NCBI GenBank assembly: GCA_025201375.1
Contig: JAIWZP010000012.1
Location: 310,001-374,000 of the forward strand
Reading direction: 5' to 3'
DNA length: 64,000 nucleotides
DNA from: Gongronella butleri
Lineage: Eukaryota > Mucoromycota > Mucoromycetes > Mucorales > Cunninghamellaceae
Below are positions 31,665 through 42,011 of this stretch, one piece after another. Positions within the stretch are counted from its first letter, which is position 1, and each line of letters opens with the position of its first letter. Position numbers and translations under genes: made by a program. Under the pieces are notes generated by a model. The model had not been told where the DNA came from, did no database searches, and was given only the letters and a program-made list of their open reading frames with translations.

Positions 31665-32175
31665 GGCCCCAAAACCAAAATTGAAAAATCAGGTCTCCAG
31701 AAACCCGCCAAACTTTTACACACACAATAGACCGCAGGGAATAGCCTTGGAAATGACAATAAAAAAAGCGCGATCAATAAGCTCGTTGACGAGCAATGAG
31801 CAATTTTCGTTGAAACTTTGAAGGCTAATTGCGATGGATGAACGCGTCCAAATGGGCGGCTGACGCGTCCATTAGAAAGAGACGCTTGGGGTGCATATTT
31901 TTGATTCGAAACAGACGTGTGTAACGCGACGCTTGAGGCAGTTTTTTCGCGCGTCGAAAATGACTACGCGTCAAAAATGCCAAAAAAACACTTTTTTTTA
32001 TGTGGTCACCGATTGCCCCGTACGCAGCGAGCCATTCTCTTTTTGTTGGTGTGTGTTTCTTGGAGATCCACGCACTATTCGCTGAGATGATCTTGAGTCG
32101 AAATTAAACGCCAAACGCATTTTACGCCGAGCCCAGTCAATGGACCCCTGATTTTTAGTTTCTTTTGTTTACGTC
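31665..32175 (+). repeat. Diverged dispersed repeat (family R1), copy 2
   Basis: Ordered blocks shared with 6980-7480, including AAAAATCAGGTCTCCAGAA, TACGCAGCGAGCCATT and CCAGTCAATGGACCC. Confidence 0.65.
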
Positions 32176-32246
32176 CGAATAAAGTTGAAAAGTAAAGCAC
32201 AAGACAGCTTTTTATTTTTCTAGTTGTTTGGCACTCGTCTATTGTT

Positions 32247-33695
32247 CTATTTAACACGAGCGAACTTCAGCTTGGCTAATTCGACGGCAATTTGGCCACC
32301 GACCTTGGCGTTGTTCTTGACAAGCGCAATGTCTACAAAAAACAGGAAGAAAAGTGCAAAATCGCGTCAGGTTCGCATGTAAACGTGATCCGTCCTTTCT
32401 TACTCGCATCCAGCGACGAGCCGCTAGTCAGTTCGGCAATGCGCTTCAGCAAAAAGGGCGTTTCTTGCTTGCCACGGATGCCTTGAGAACTAATTGCAAA
32501 AAAAAGAGGAATTAGCTCGCTGATGCCTTACAGGGAGGCGCAATTTACCGTGCTTCGGAGACCGCAGTGCTGATGGCATCTTGGATGAGCTTGGTATTAG
32601 CGGCATCCTTGCTAGGGATAGGCACGGCAAAGACCATGCCACTCTGCAGGGCCAAATCATGGTTCGCAGCTACATGAGAGAGAAAAAATCAGATCGCGTA
32701 CATTTGCCGCACTTGCATGGTCGTACCAATCATGCTTGCAGCTGTCGACGCGTTGGTCACGTGGCAAGGGCTCTAAATTCCGAAAGAAAGCAAGGTGCAC
32801 GCGTAAGTCGGCGCGCTCAAAGCAGATCAATCCATGCAACTTGCATCAAACCCGCTGTCAGGGGTATAAAAGGCAGGGAAGCGCTTGTTGGGGCCCACGG
32901 TGGCGACGGTGACGCCTTGCGTTTCCTAGAAAATGTCTTGAAATCAGCGTCCGGACTCGAAAAGATGCAAAAATGGCAGTATTTACCAGCACTTCCAAGG
33001 TCTTTTCAATGTCCAAGATGCTCTTGACACCGGCACACACCACAGCGACAGGCGTCTTGCCCAATTCCGTCAAATCTGCGCTAATGTCAAAGGCTACAGC
33101 AAAAAACATGAGCAAAAATCAGCACATCACGTCTCGTTGCCCGACAACCCAGGGACATGGGCAAGCTCCCGGGACCTTACACTGCTCTGCGCCGCGGTGG
33201 ACGCCGCCAATGCCGCCGGTGACAAAGATCGGGATGCCTGCAATGCGTGCGAGGACCATGGTGCTGGCGACGGTGGTGGCACCGGATTGGCCCTGGCCCA
33301 TGACGGCCGCGAGGTCGCGTCGTGACGTCTTGATGGCGGCGTGGCCAAGCTTGCCGAGTTTGTCCAATTGCGTGTCATCGAGGCCAATGTGCACCTTGCC
33401 GTCCAAAATCGCAATTGTAGCAGGCACCGCGCCCTGGTCACGCACAATTGTCTCGACGGCACGCGCCGTCTCGACGTTCTGCGGATACGGCATACCTAAA
33501 AGAAAGAAAAAAAGGTGAGCAAAAACGAGTTGTCAGCGAGGCATAGAAAAAAAAAGGCTGCGCACCGTGGCTGATAATTGTAGACTCGAGCGCCACAACT
33601 GGGGCGCCGTTCTGAATAGCCGTCCTGACCTTGTCGGTCATAAGGAAGCGTGAGGCGCTGGGAAGCGCGTGGAACAAGCGACGTTGGAACAGCAT
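32247..33695 (-). CDS. Pseudouridine-5'-phosphate glycosidase (PsuG family)
   Basis: Eight exons on the minus strand (33566-33695, 33181-33495, 32987-33093, 32845-32925, 32727-32772, 32549-32669, 32404-32489, 32247-32332) form one frame. The enzyme splits pseudouridine 5'-phosphate into uracil and ribose 5-phosphate. Family motifs in order are [21 protein letters not shown]-like [64 protein letters not shown] and NTKLIQDAI. The C-terminus ends [12 protein letters not shown], as expected for the stand-alone enzyme. Many fungi carry it fused to a PfkB-type pseudouridine kinase; no kinase domain is present here. The N-terminus [18 protein letters not shown] looks like a mitochondrial presequence. 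The intron at 32773-32844 has a GC donor (GCAAGT). It is divergent from mago nashi, 129 bp apart. Confidence 0.94.
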
Positions 33696-33824
33696 AACGA
33701 AAAAAAAAGTGGGAAAAGAAAGCAAAAAATCAAAAAAAGGGCGGGGGGCGGACTTTTTTTATCCATTTTTGTGTGACTCTCGTCGGCCCTTTTGCTTCTT
33801 CTTCCTCTTCAGTATCCTCAAAGT
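33696..33824. promoter_or_regulatory. Shared divergent promoter of PsuG and mago nashi
   Basis: The two start codons are 129 bp apart. The spacer has purine-rich sequence next to PsuG and pyrimidine-rich sequence (CTTCTTCTTCCTCTTC) next to mago. No TATA box is seen. Confidence 0.6.
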
Positions 33825-34590
33825 ATGGCTGACCAAGACTTTTACGTGCGATACTAGTAAGTTGGACGCTTTTCCCGTCACTTTGGCTCACACGCTCTGT
33901 TTTTCCGCTTACAGTGCTGGTCACAAGGGCCGCTATGGCCACGAATTCCTCGAGTTTGAGTTCACTGGCGAGGGACTCTGCCGATATGCCAACAACTCCA
34001 ACTACAGAAACGACGAACTGATCAAAAAGCAGAGTAAGCGTCCTTTTTCACCTTGCCATGCGCGTCTCATCACCCTCTGCCTTGTCTATAGTGCACGTCA
34101 GCCCAGCCGTCATCCAAGAGTTGCAGCGGATCATCGAGGACAGCAAGATTATGCAGTATGTTTGCCCAAAAAGACACTTTAAACGCGCAAAACTCATCTT
34201 TGTCTCCACTTTTTGCAGGGAGGACGATCAGAATTGGCCCGAGAAAAACGATGTGGGCTCGCAGGAATTGGAGGTGCGCATCGGAAACAACCATGTTTCC
34301 TTCTTGGTAAGACCCTGTTTGCCATGTTTTGCCATGGAAACGTCAAAATTCACCCTTTTTCTTGGTTTTAGACGTGCAAATTGGGCTCCATGGTCGATGT
34401 ACAAAAATCTCAGGACCCCGAGGGTCTGCGCAACTTTTATTACTTGGTGCAAGATCTCAAGGCTTACATTTTCTCGCTGATCTCTTTGAATTTCAAGGTA
34501 AATAAAAAGAAAAAAAAGAAAAAAAAACGCATTGACAGGGTTGCTAACGAGCGGCATTGTGTTCTATAGATCAAGCCCATCAAGCAATAA
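33825..34590 (+). CDS. MAGO: Mago nashi, exon junction complex core protein
   Basis: Exons 33825-33856, 33915-34033, 34092-34155, 34219-34306, 34372-34497 and 34570-34590 give 149 residues (animal MAGOH about 146). The sequence is highly conserved: [59 protein letters not shown]-like [30 protein letters not shown], ending LNFKIKPIKQ. Mago pairs with Y14 (RBM8A) and locks eIF4A3 on spliced mRNA, coupling splicing to export, localisation and decay. Mago is absent from S. cerevisiae and retained in intron-rich fungi, which fits the intron density of this window. Confidence 0.98.
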
Positions 34591-34662
34591 TGCTTTTGCT
34601 TGGCTTATTTTTCATCTTATCGCGTTCTTTTCTTCATGTATACATCTCGTTTTGCGTCTTTT

Positions 34663-34668
34663 AATAAA
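34663..34668 (+). terminator. AATAAA polyadenylation signal of mago
   Basis: AATAAA lies 73 nt after the mago stop codon. Confidence 0.6.
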
Positions 34669-34861
34669 AAAAAACACACCAATTGCCATACCATTCATCT
34701 CACGGCGTATGTAGAGCAAGCGCGAGGGCGCGTGCAATGCGGTGAGGGCACGTGTGTGTGAAAAAGGCAGGTGCTGGCTGAGATTTTATTCAAAGCTGCG
34801 CGCAGCGCCTTTTTTTCTTTCGTTTCTTGCTCTTCTTTTCTTGTCCTCCCTGTAAAAAAAT

Positions 34862-37180
34862 ATGAACGACCCCAACGAAGACGACTTTAGCGACGTCAAG
34901 TGGGACGTGCCGGGTGCGGCCGACCCATTACAGCAAGACGACACGGCGCCCGCGGTACTTGACCCACTTTCCGACGCCACTGACTTGCTGCGTTCTCTTG
35001 ACTTGAAGGATGACGACGCCCCTTTCACCGTAAGCGAAGCGAGAGACAATGGAAGCAGAAAAGCGCACGGGTCAAGGCGCGCGAATCAGAAAAAAAGGTG
35101 GTTTAATCGCATTTTTTCTTTTTTGTTTTTTTTTTAAAAGCCTGTTGGAGCCAATACCCACGACAGTCTTCTGGGCGAGGCCAGCGATCTTCTTTCTGGA
35201 GCGGCGCCCACGTCCAGCGACGCACAGACGACGACGGGGCTCGGATCCACGCATGACGACCCATTGACTGAGGCATCGATCGATGCCGCATTATCATCGC
35301 CATTGATGTCCCACTCGCCACCCACCACTATGTCCGCTTTTGCACCCTCACCCTTTGCTTCCTCGCCTGCCGCGCCGTCCACATCCGCCTTGGCGTCACC
35401 GCCGGCGGCGCTCGAACCAAAATCGGTTTTGGTCATGGATCCACGCAAAGAGGTCGATGGCCAGCAGACCTATGTATCCTACCAACTCGTGTCAAAGGTG
35501 AAAAAAAAGAGGAATTGACGCGTCAAGTGATCCAATTGACTCATGGTCCTTTACTTTTTACACCAGAACGCGACTGTGCGCCGGCGTTTCCAGGATTTTG
35601 TGTGGCTGTACAATATGCTATATAGCAGCTACCCCGCTTGCATCATCCCACCGCTGCCAGACAAGCATCGCATGGAATATGTCAAGGGTGATCGCTTTAG
35701 CACAGATTTTGTCGAGCGACGACGCGTCAGGTATTGCATTTTCGGCCTCTTGGCCCGTGTCATTGCCAAGAGACAATGTCCATTGACCCCCTCGCCCCTT
35801 TTTTTTGTGTCACGCAGCCTCGAGCGCTTTCTGCAGCGCATTGCACGCCATCCTATTCTTTGTCGATCTGAATATTTCATCATGTTTTTGGAATCCGCCG
35901 AATTCGTAAGAAATGCAGAGAAAAACAAAAGAGGGAGCGCGGGGGCCGGGCTTTAGTGCCTGTCCCTTGGCGCGCCGTTCAATGGCTGTATCGCTCACTC
36001 GTTTCTCTATTTATTCGTGTGGCAGAATGATGCATCAGCGCGCGCACTGCGGGAAGGCCAAGAGACGATGATCGACTCGCTGGGCGACTCGTTGCTTAAT
36101 GCGTTTACAAAGATCCGCAAGCCCGATCAGGTGTTCATCGACATGAAAGACCGCGTCGACCGCATGGAAGAGAATTTTTCATTGCTGGAAAAGACGCTTG
36201 CACGCACCAACAAGCGCGCCGATGGTAATTGAGACGATGGCACGCATGGGGTAGCTTCTAACCATCCTTCTCGATTGATGCAGATCTCGCGCATGATTAT
36301 GTCGAGCTGGCCAACAGCGTCAATGGGCTCGGGCACCTCGAAACCAACTTCCAAGAAGCCCTGACCATGTTTGCCCACGCTGTACACAGCTATGCCAACC
36401 AAGTCAAAGCTGTGTCCAATCAAGATACCGAATGGCTGCATCAAATCCATGATTACATGGCCTATCACTTGTCAATGAAGGTGTGCAAATCAGAAAAAAG
36501 AAGCGAAAATAAGCAAAAAAAAAAATGTGAATTGTGCGCCAGTGCCTGATGTCTCATTACTTTTTTTTCATTGGCGCTTTTGCCATCTTGTAGGAGGTCT
36601 TGAAGCTGCGCGATCAAAAGCAATTGGACTTTGAGGAGCTGTCTGAATACCTGCAAAACACGTTAAAGGAGCGCGACCGCGCCGTCCACGGCGCCGATGG
36701 AAACAATCTGACAGGCTACCTCACTGGAAAACTCAACGAGGTGCGCGGCGCCGACATGGACAAGATTCGACGGGAGCGCGTCTTGCGCCTGGATGACCGC
36801 ATACGCGAGGTAAAAGCAAAAAATACAAAGCAGTGGTGATGCGGTGCTTTCTGACGCTCATCATTCCTTTTTTTTTTTTTTTTTTTTTTTGTCATGCTGC
36901 AGCTGAAAGACGCCATTGAGCAAAGCAACGAGGTGTCGAATGCTTTCTCAGACCAGGTGAAAAAGGAAAACGAGTACTTTACACGTGGCAACACCCTCGA
37001 GATGCACGCGGCCCTTCAGACCTATGCGAATGCCAAAGTCGATTTTTACCAACACGTAAGCATGAGGACAAAATACATCACGAGCGTGATGCCCATAGCC
37101 ACGAATCCATGCTCACACGTTTGTTTTAGGGCATTGACACATGGAAAGGCGTTGTCGCCGCGCTGGAGGAACAAATCTAG
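34862..37180 (+). CDS. SNX4: Sorting nexin Snx4/Atg24 (PX-BAR)
   Basis: Nine exons (34862-35029, 35141-35497, 35567-35730, 35818-35905, 36026-36224, 36284-36480, 36594-36809, 36903-37055, 37130-37180) give 530 residues. The first about 150 residues are acidic and Ser/Pro/Ala rich. The PX domain spans about residues 150-265 (VLVMDPRKEVDGQQTYVSYQ, VRRRFQDFVWL, IIPPLPDKHRMEY, RRRVSLERFLQRI). The RRF-x-D-F and PPLP-K elements bind PI3P. The rest is a helical BAR domain. Snx4 forms endosomal tubules with other PX-BAR nexins. It recycles SNAREs and Atg27 from endosomes and takes part in selective autophagy. The Snx4 call rests on the layout and the ERRR-x-S-LERFL segment; another PX-BAR nexin is the alternative. 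Confidence 0.88.
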
Positions 37181-38208
37181 CTTGTATGATATCACTTTTT
37201 TTTTTTTAAATAAATCGTATTGTTTGTCCTTTTTGGCTTAATCGCTGGATGCAATGGGAGGGGGCCTTCATAATTTTCTGGTCAGATGGATGCTGTGCCA
37301 TGAAAAAAGGGCGTCCCTGTGCGTCTCAGCCGCAGGGCTGTGCCTAGCCATTTGGCAAATCGAAAAGGATCGTGTGCACCGAGACGGTAGATGTCTGTCT
37401 TCAAACCAAAGTGGGAAAGAGCGACATTTTTTTTAAAGGTATGATAAAGTTTCGCCACTGCATGCGCAATTTAATAAGATCCGGAAATTTTCAGCTGCTC
37501 CGATTGCGTGGCAATACATTGTTGATGACCCAATGACCAATGGCAATAAACATCAATGGAGGCTGCATGCAGCATGCGTGTACGAAAATAACAGGATTAG
37601 CACAAAAAAAAAAAAAAAGCGAAGAATCGAGGGGTTTTCTTTGTTTTTGGCAGGTTTGGACGCGGAACGAAATATCTATCTCTCGCCAGAGACCAGTAAA
37701 AGGTGATGATGCGTGCCGCACAGGCTGGGATGGAAGCCATCATAATTCGCTCAAACTCAACTCAACGTGTTGGACATTTTAAATCATGAAATAAAAGGAT
37801 TGCCACAAAGTTGCATCCCAGGGAAATGCCGAGATGCCACATTCGTGCAACAGGACAAGCACTCGCCGCACCCCCCCCGCCACATGCGACGACACCCTGG
37901 CCTTGTGTTGCCAATGCATTCAAAACCAAAAATTTACCCCATTTGACTCAATTGACTTGAAAAGTATAGCACAACTAGACAAGGTTCACGCACGCATCTT
38001 GTGTAATGTCAGAATTAAAGGTCAGAGATCGAAAAAAGTAGAAAAAGGAGCATTTTTTGCAATGATTTTTTTTTTTTTTGCGTTTTACCAATCTATTCTC
38101 TCCTGTAAGCAATGGGGCCCAACGGATCAAAAGGAAAACATTGATAAAGCTGATGCAGTTATTCATCAATTCCTCATTTTGCAGATATCCCGTCATTCAA
38201 GAATCAAA
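37181..38208. other. Intergenic region, 1 kb
   Basis: An AATAAA follows the Snx4 stop closely (37209-37214). The rest has no gene: a frame running upstream of the next start is open only by chance and has no codon character. It holds a poly-A stretch near 37602-37617 and a poly-T near 38066-38079. Confidence 0.5.
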
Positions 38209-38583
38209 ATGAAGTTGGCTGCTATTGCTGCGATTGCTGCGACCCCCGTTTTTGCCATTGACTTGATCAATTGCAGTGTGGGCAAGCATCTCAAGGGCCA
38301 GGGCCCTGGTTATGATTGTGGTGTCAAGATGGGCTGGACCAGTGGTTATGTCGGCAGCGACACGCCCAACATTGGCGGCCTGTGGGCGCGCGACATGTCT
38401 TCCGCTGAAATCAAAAAGTTTGCTGCATGCTGCCACAGTGGTGGCAAGAACAGCTACTACGAGACCGGTGTCAACAGAGCCGAGTGGGATTTCCTCCATG
38501 CCGCATGCATGGCCCAAGGCAGCCTTGGTGGCCGTGCTCTTGATTTGCTCCAAGGTTTTATTGCTGGCCTGATTGCCGCCTAG
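38209..38583 (+). CDS. Small secreted cysteine-containing protein, unknown function
   Basis: One intron-free frame of 124 residues starts with a strong signal peptide (MKLAAIAAIAATPVFAIDL). The mature part of about 106 residues has Cys in INCS, YDCG, a CC pair in FAACCHSG and AACMAQ, so five Cys in all. It is Gly rich (GHLKGQ-like KHLKGQGPGYDCG, SGYVGSDTPNIGGLWARD) and ends with a hydrophobic AGLIAA. An AATAAA occurs about 97 nt downstream. Lineage-specific small secreted proteins of this kind are common in fungi. I do not recognise the family, and no toxin or enzyme motif is visible. The odd Cys number allows a dimer or a free thiol. Confidence 0.72.
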   Translation: MKLAAIAAIAATPVFAIDLINCSVGKHLKGQGPGYDCGVKMGWTSGYVGSDTPNIGGLWARDMSSAEIKKFAACCHSGGKNSYYETGVNRAEWDFLHAACMAQGSLGGRALDLLQGFIAGLIAA

Positions 38584-41251
38584 TAGCGTGCGCACCACTC
38601 CCGCTTTGGTCATGTTTTTATCTTTTTGAGACTCGAGATGGGCACCAGCACATATATTATGATCTATAGTATTGAAAAAAATAAATAAATAAAAATCTGT
38701 TGGGCAGAATGATACAGTATATTGCAATATTTTCTTATGATACGTACGATGCATACGAGTGCGTCTCTTTCACTGATCGGTGCCATTTTCACGGCAATCC
38801 ACATAATGTTTTGAGAGCACATGCTGGAATTGTGGAAATGTCAATGAGCAAGTTTTTGGATTCATCTGCACAACGACTCGGCCGACTATTAGTTTGAACT
38901 TTTTCTCAAAAAGAGGCGCGCCGATTAACCTACTAATATGAAGCTTTTGGGCGACCCAACAACCATTGAGCCGCGATACTATGTTTGATATTTCTGTATT
39001 TGTAAAAATGTCGAGAATTCGAATCCATCTGCATAACGAGTCAATCAACCTCTGGTTTCCAACGTCATGTTGAAACAAGGCGTGGCAAAATAGTCAATGG
39101 GTACAGGTTAGGTGGCAATCGAATCACGAGTTGTGTTGGTCATCATTGAATTTGTGACAATTCTTGAAAACGGTGCATGCCTCAAAAACAGCCTGAACAA
39201 TCTCTGTTTTTTAATTTTTTCTTTAAAGAGAATTGCTGAAATAACCAAGTAGCAAAGTTTGACGATGATCGAATCATGATTTACCGTGAAATGAATTTTA
39301 CAAAAACGCGGTACAGCCAAATTTTCAGCAATGTCGCGCTTCCCGACAAACCACATGATTGACCTTTGGATTTTAATTTTTTTCTGAGAAGAGAGGGGCA
39401 ACATTCACAACATGTAAAAGTTTCGTGGCGCTGCGACGAGCCCTTGCTTGGCGGCGAATTTTTTTTCAAATTTAGAAAAAAAAAGGTGGGTCAGGTCAAA
39501 ATGGATCTGGAGGGTTCCCCGCTTTGAGAGATTCAGGTCTCTCAAATCCGTTTGGCAACCTACATCCTGGTGATCTAAGAGTCATGTCATTAGATGCATT
39601 GGCCCTCTCTTTCTAAGCAGATCTGTAATAAAAGTCAGGGGTCGATCGAGCCGTTCTCGAGGAATGAGCAATCAAAGTCAAAATTTAGATACTTAAATTT
39701 CTCGACCAGTCTAGGTCGCACGCGTGTGAAACTGGGATCATTCGACAGAGAATCAAATTCTGCTTTTTTGTCACTGCAAGTTTGCCAAGGATTGTCTTGT
39801 CTGTTGTCGAGAAAATTGGGATTGAAATCTTTGTCAGATTCTGTTGGCGTGCAAAAGTCATCCATCGGAAAGAGCCAAGCGGATGAAAAATGGCATGAAC
39901 GTGTCTCTCACAGGTTTCAGTTTTATCCTGATCGAACATCTATTTGACAAGCGTTGGCGAAATTCGGCAAAATAATCATTTTCTCGATTTTGAGGAGTGA
40001 TGTCCAAAATAAGCCAATTTTTTTTATTCCATTTTCTGGAAAACAGTGGCCCAAAGCACCCAAAGACATGCTAAGCCATATCTGTTAAATATAATGTTAG
40101 AGGTGAAATGAGCATGTCAAAATTTGACCCTGAATCCTGGAGACAAGGCTGCAGATAAAGCAGCAAAACCCGATATCAAGAAATCGCCTCAAAATGGTGC
40201 CATTCGATGGATAGATCGTTTCTTGTTCAGTGCCCGCGCCGTGCATATGGGGGTGGAGGTGGTGAGTGAATGACGATTTAAACGATTTTGTTGGAAAGCC
40301 ATCGTCATTCGATCAATTCACATCAGATTACGGCGAAACCGATCCCTGTCGATGCACACGTGTACTGTGCTCAAAGACACTGCACATTGTCGCGTTTGTT
40401 GCCTAGCAAATCGGGATTGAATAGAGATGTTTCGTGCTGAGTTGATTTTGCAAGCATACAAAACTCGCCCGTCACGCCATCGGGATAACCAGGTGGATGA
40501 GGAATGATGCTAAGGCGCGTCTCTTTCCATCAATGTTATCATCGTCTCTATGATATGCAATATTCATACAGTATCATAAACTCAGAATTCATGGCCAATC
40601 TTGGTCAAATTCACGTAATGTCGCATTTTCTCGGCGATGGTCTAATCGACTTGCTGTTTTTTTTTAATAATGTTTTGTAAAAGAGAGATCGAACAACGCT
40701 AACGAATCTTTATAATTGAAATTTAAATCATTTGTTGAGACCCAAATGCGATTTGAGAATTTAAAGTGTGGTCATTACGACCAACGTCCGTCATTGACGT
40801 CAAACAGATGGTTTGAAAAGGGTCCCATCTCGTGTAACCCCTGCGTTTCTTGGTCACGGTGCGATCAAAATACGTGGTGGTCAAGGGATTGGGGAAAAAA
40901 TCGCGCGATTGCAACGATTTCTGTTTATTTTCTGTCAAATCTCGATGAATTTACCTCACAGGCGAAGCAATTTGCTGCTATCTGCAAGCCGCAATGCAGG
41001 CGCATCATTGCCAGCGCAGTCATTTAGTACGTGAATGCAGCTAGAAGCATTGAAAATATGTTTTACTCTTTATTTTTACAACAAGGTCCCCGCTCCATGT
41101 GGCAAAAAATAAAATAAATAAAAGGATACAGCGAATTTATTCAAAAAGCTAATCTAAGGCGGGGGAGACAAGATAAAAAAATACAAGAGATGCGGAAAAG
41201 GAATCAAAAGGAGGAGGGGGGATGATGGAAGGTGCGCGCATCATAAGCCGC
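38584..41251. other. 2.7-kb gene-free region dominated by repeat R5
   Basis: Repeat R5 occupies 38757 to about 40530. The remaining sequence up to the GDH 3' end shows no supported gene. TATCATA/TACAGTA words occur at 38705 and 40560. TTTATT (minus-strand AATAAA) at 41069-41074 is a likely polyadenylation signal for the GDH gene. Confidence 0.55.
38757..40530 (+). repeat. Repeat family R5, copy 2 with start of a further unit
   Basis: 38757-39870 matches 26228-27340 in order. The block GCGTCTCTTTC-ATC that opens the unit recurs near 40520, suggesting a second, more diverged unit in tandem. Confidence 0.72.
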
Positions 41252-41976
41252 TTAGTGCATGAAGAGCATACCAGAGCCTTCATAGACAGCGGCGATCTTT
41301 TGGATGGCATTGAGGTACGCGGCGGTACGGAAGTCGACGTTCTTGAGGGCGGCGGTCTGGCGGGTCTCCTCGCAGGCCTGGATCATGGTATCTTCGAGAC
41401 CAGAGTAGATCAAGTCAGCCTCCTCGGCACCGTGGACAATGGCCTTGCGCTCGGCCTCGGTGAGGGTGCGGCCGGCGTTCTCCTCGACGAGCGAGAAGAG
41501 CTTGAGGCGCATGGACTCATCCCACTTCTTGTTCATACGGCCAAAGCGGACGTGGCTCAAGTTCTTCAACCACTCAAAGTACGAGACAGTGACACCACCG
41601 GCGTTCATCAACAGATCGGGGAGGACAACCTGGTTACGGGACTCGAGGATGGTGTGGGCGGCAGGCGTGACGGGGCCGTTGGCACCCTCACCAATGACCT
41701 TGGCCTTGATCTTGTCGACGTTGACCTTGCCAATCTGGCGCTCGAGGGCGGCAGGGATCAAAATGTCGCAGTCCTTCTCGAGGATGGCGGCAGAGCCCTC
41801 AAGGATCTGGGCAGAGTGCGAGAAGCCACGGAAAGTGCCGTGCTCGGTGAAGTACTTGTGGAGGGCCTCGATGTCCAGACCCGCGGGGTCGTAGATGGAG
41901 CAGTCGCGCTCACCAATACCGACAACCTTGGCGCTGTTGGAAAAAAAAACCGAGGGGATTAATTCCTGAAATCCGA

Positions 41977-42011
<35 letters not shown>

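Larger units (their letters stand above)
30760..32246. other. Intergenic region with repeats R4 and R1 and a decayed gene candidate
   Basis: After the scramblase 3' end come repeat R4 copy 2 (30875-31165), intron-like and exon-like pieces up to about 31500, and repeat R1 copy 2 (31665-32175). The PsuG 3' end follows on the minus strand. No complete gene can be assembled. Confidence 0.5.

Noticed and set aside
37834..38208. Upstream in-frame extension of the small secreted protein
   Set aside because: It would bury the strong signal peptide beginning at 38209, and its composition is non-coding (poly-Phe, no conservation signal).
41222..41962. 246-codon plus-strand frame opposite GDH
   Set aside because: Antisense shadow of the well-supported GDH exon 7.
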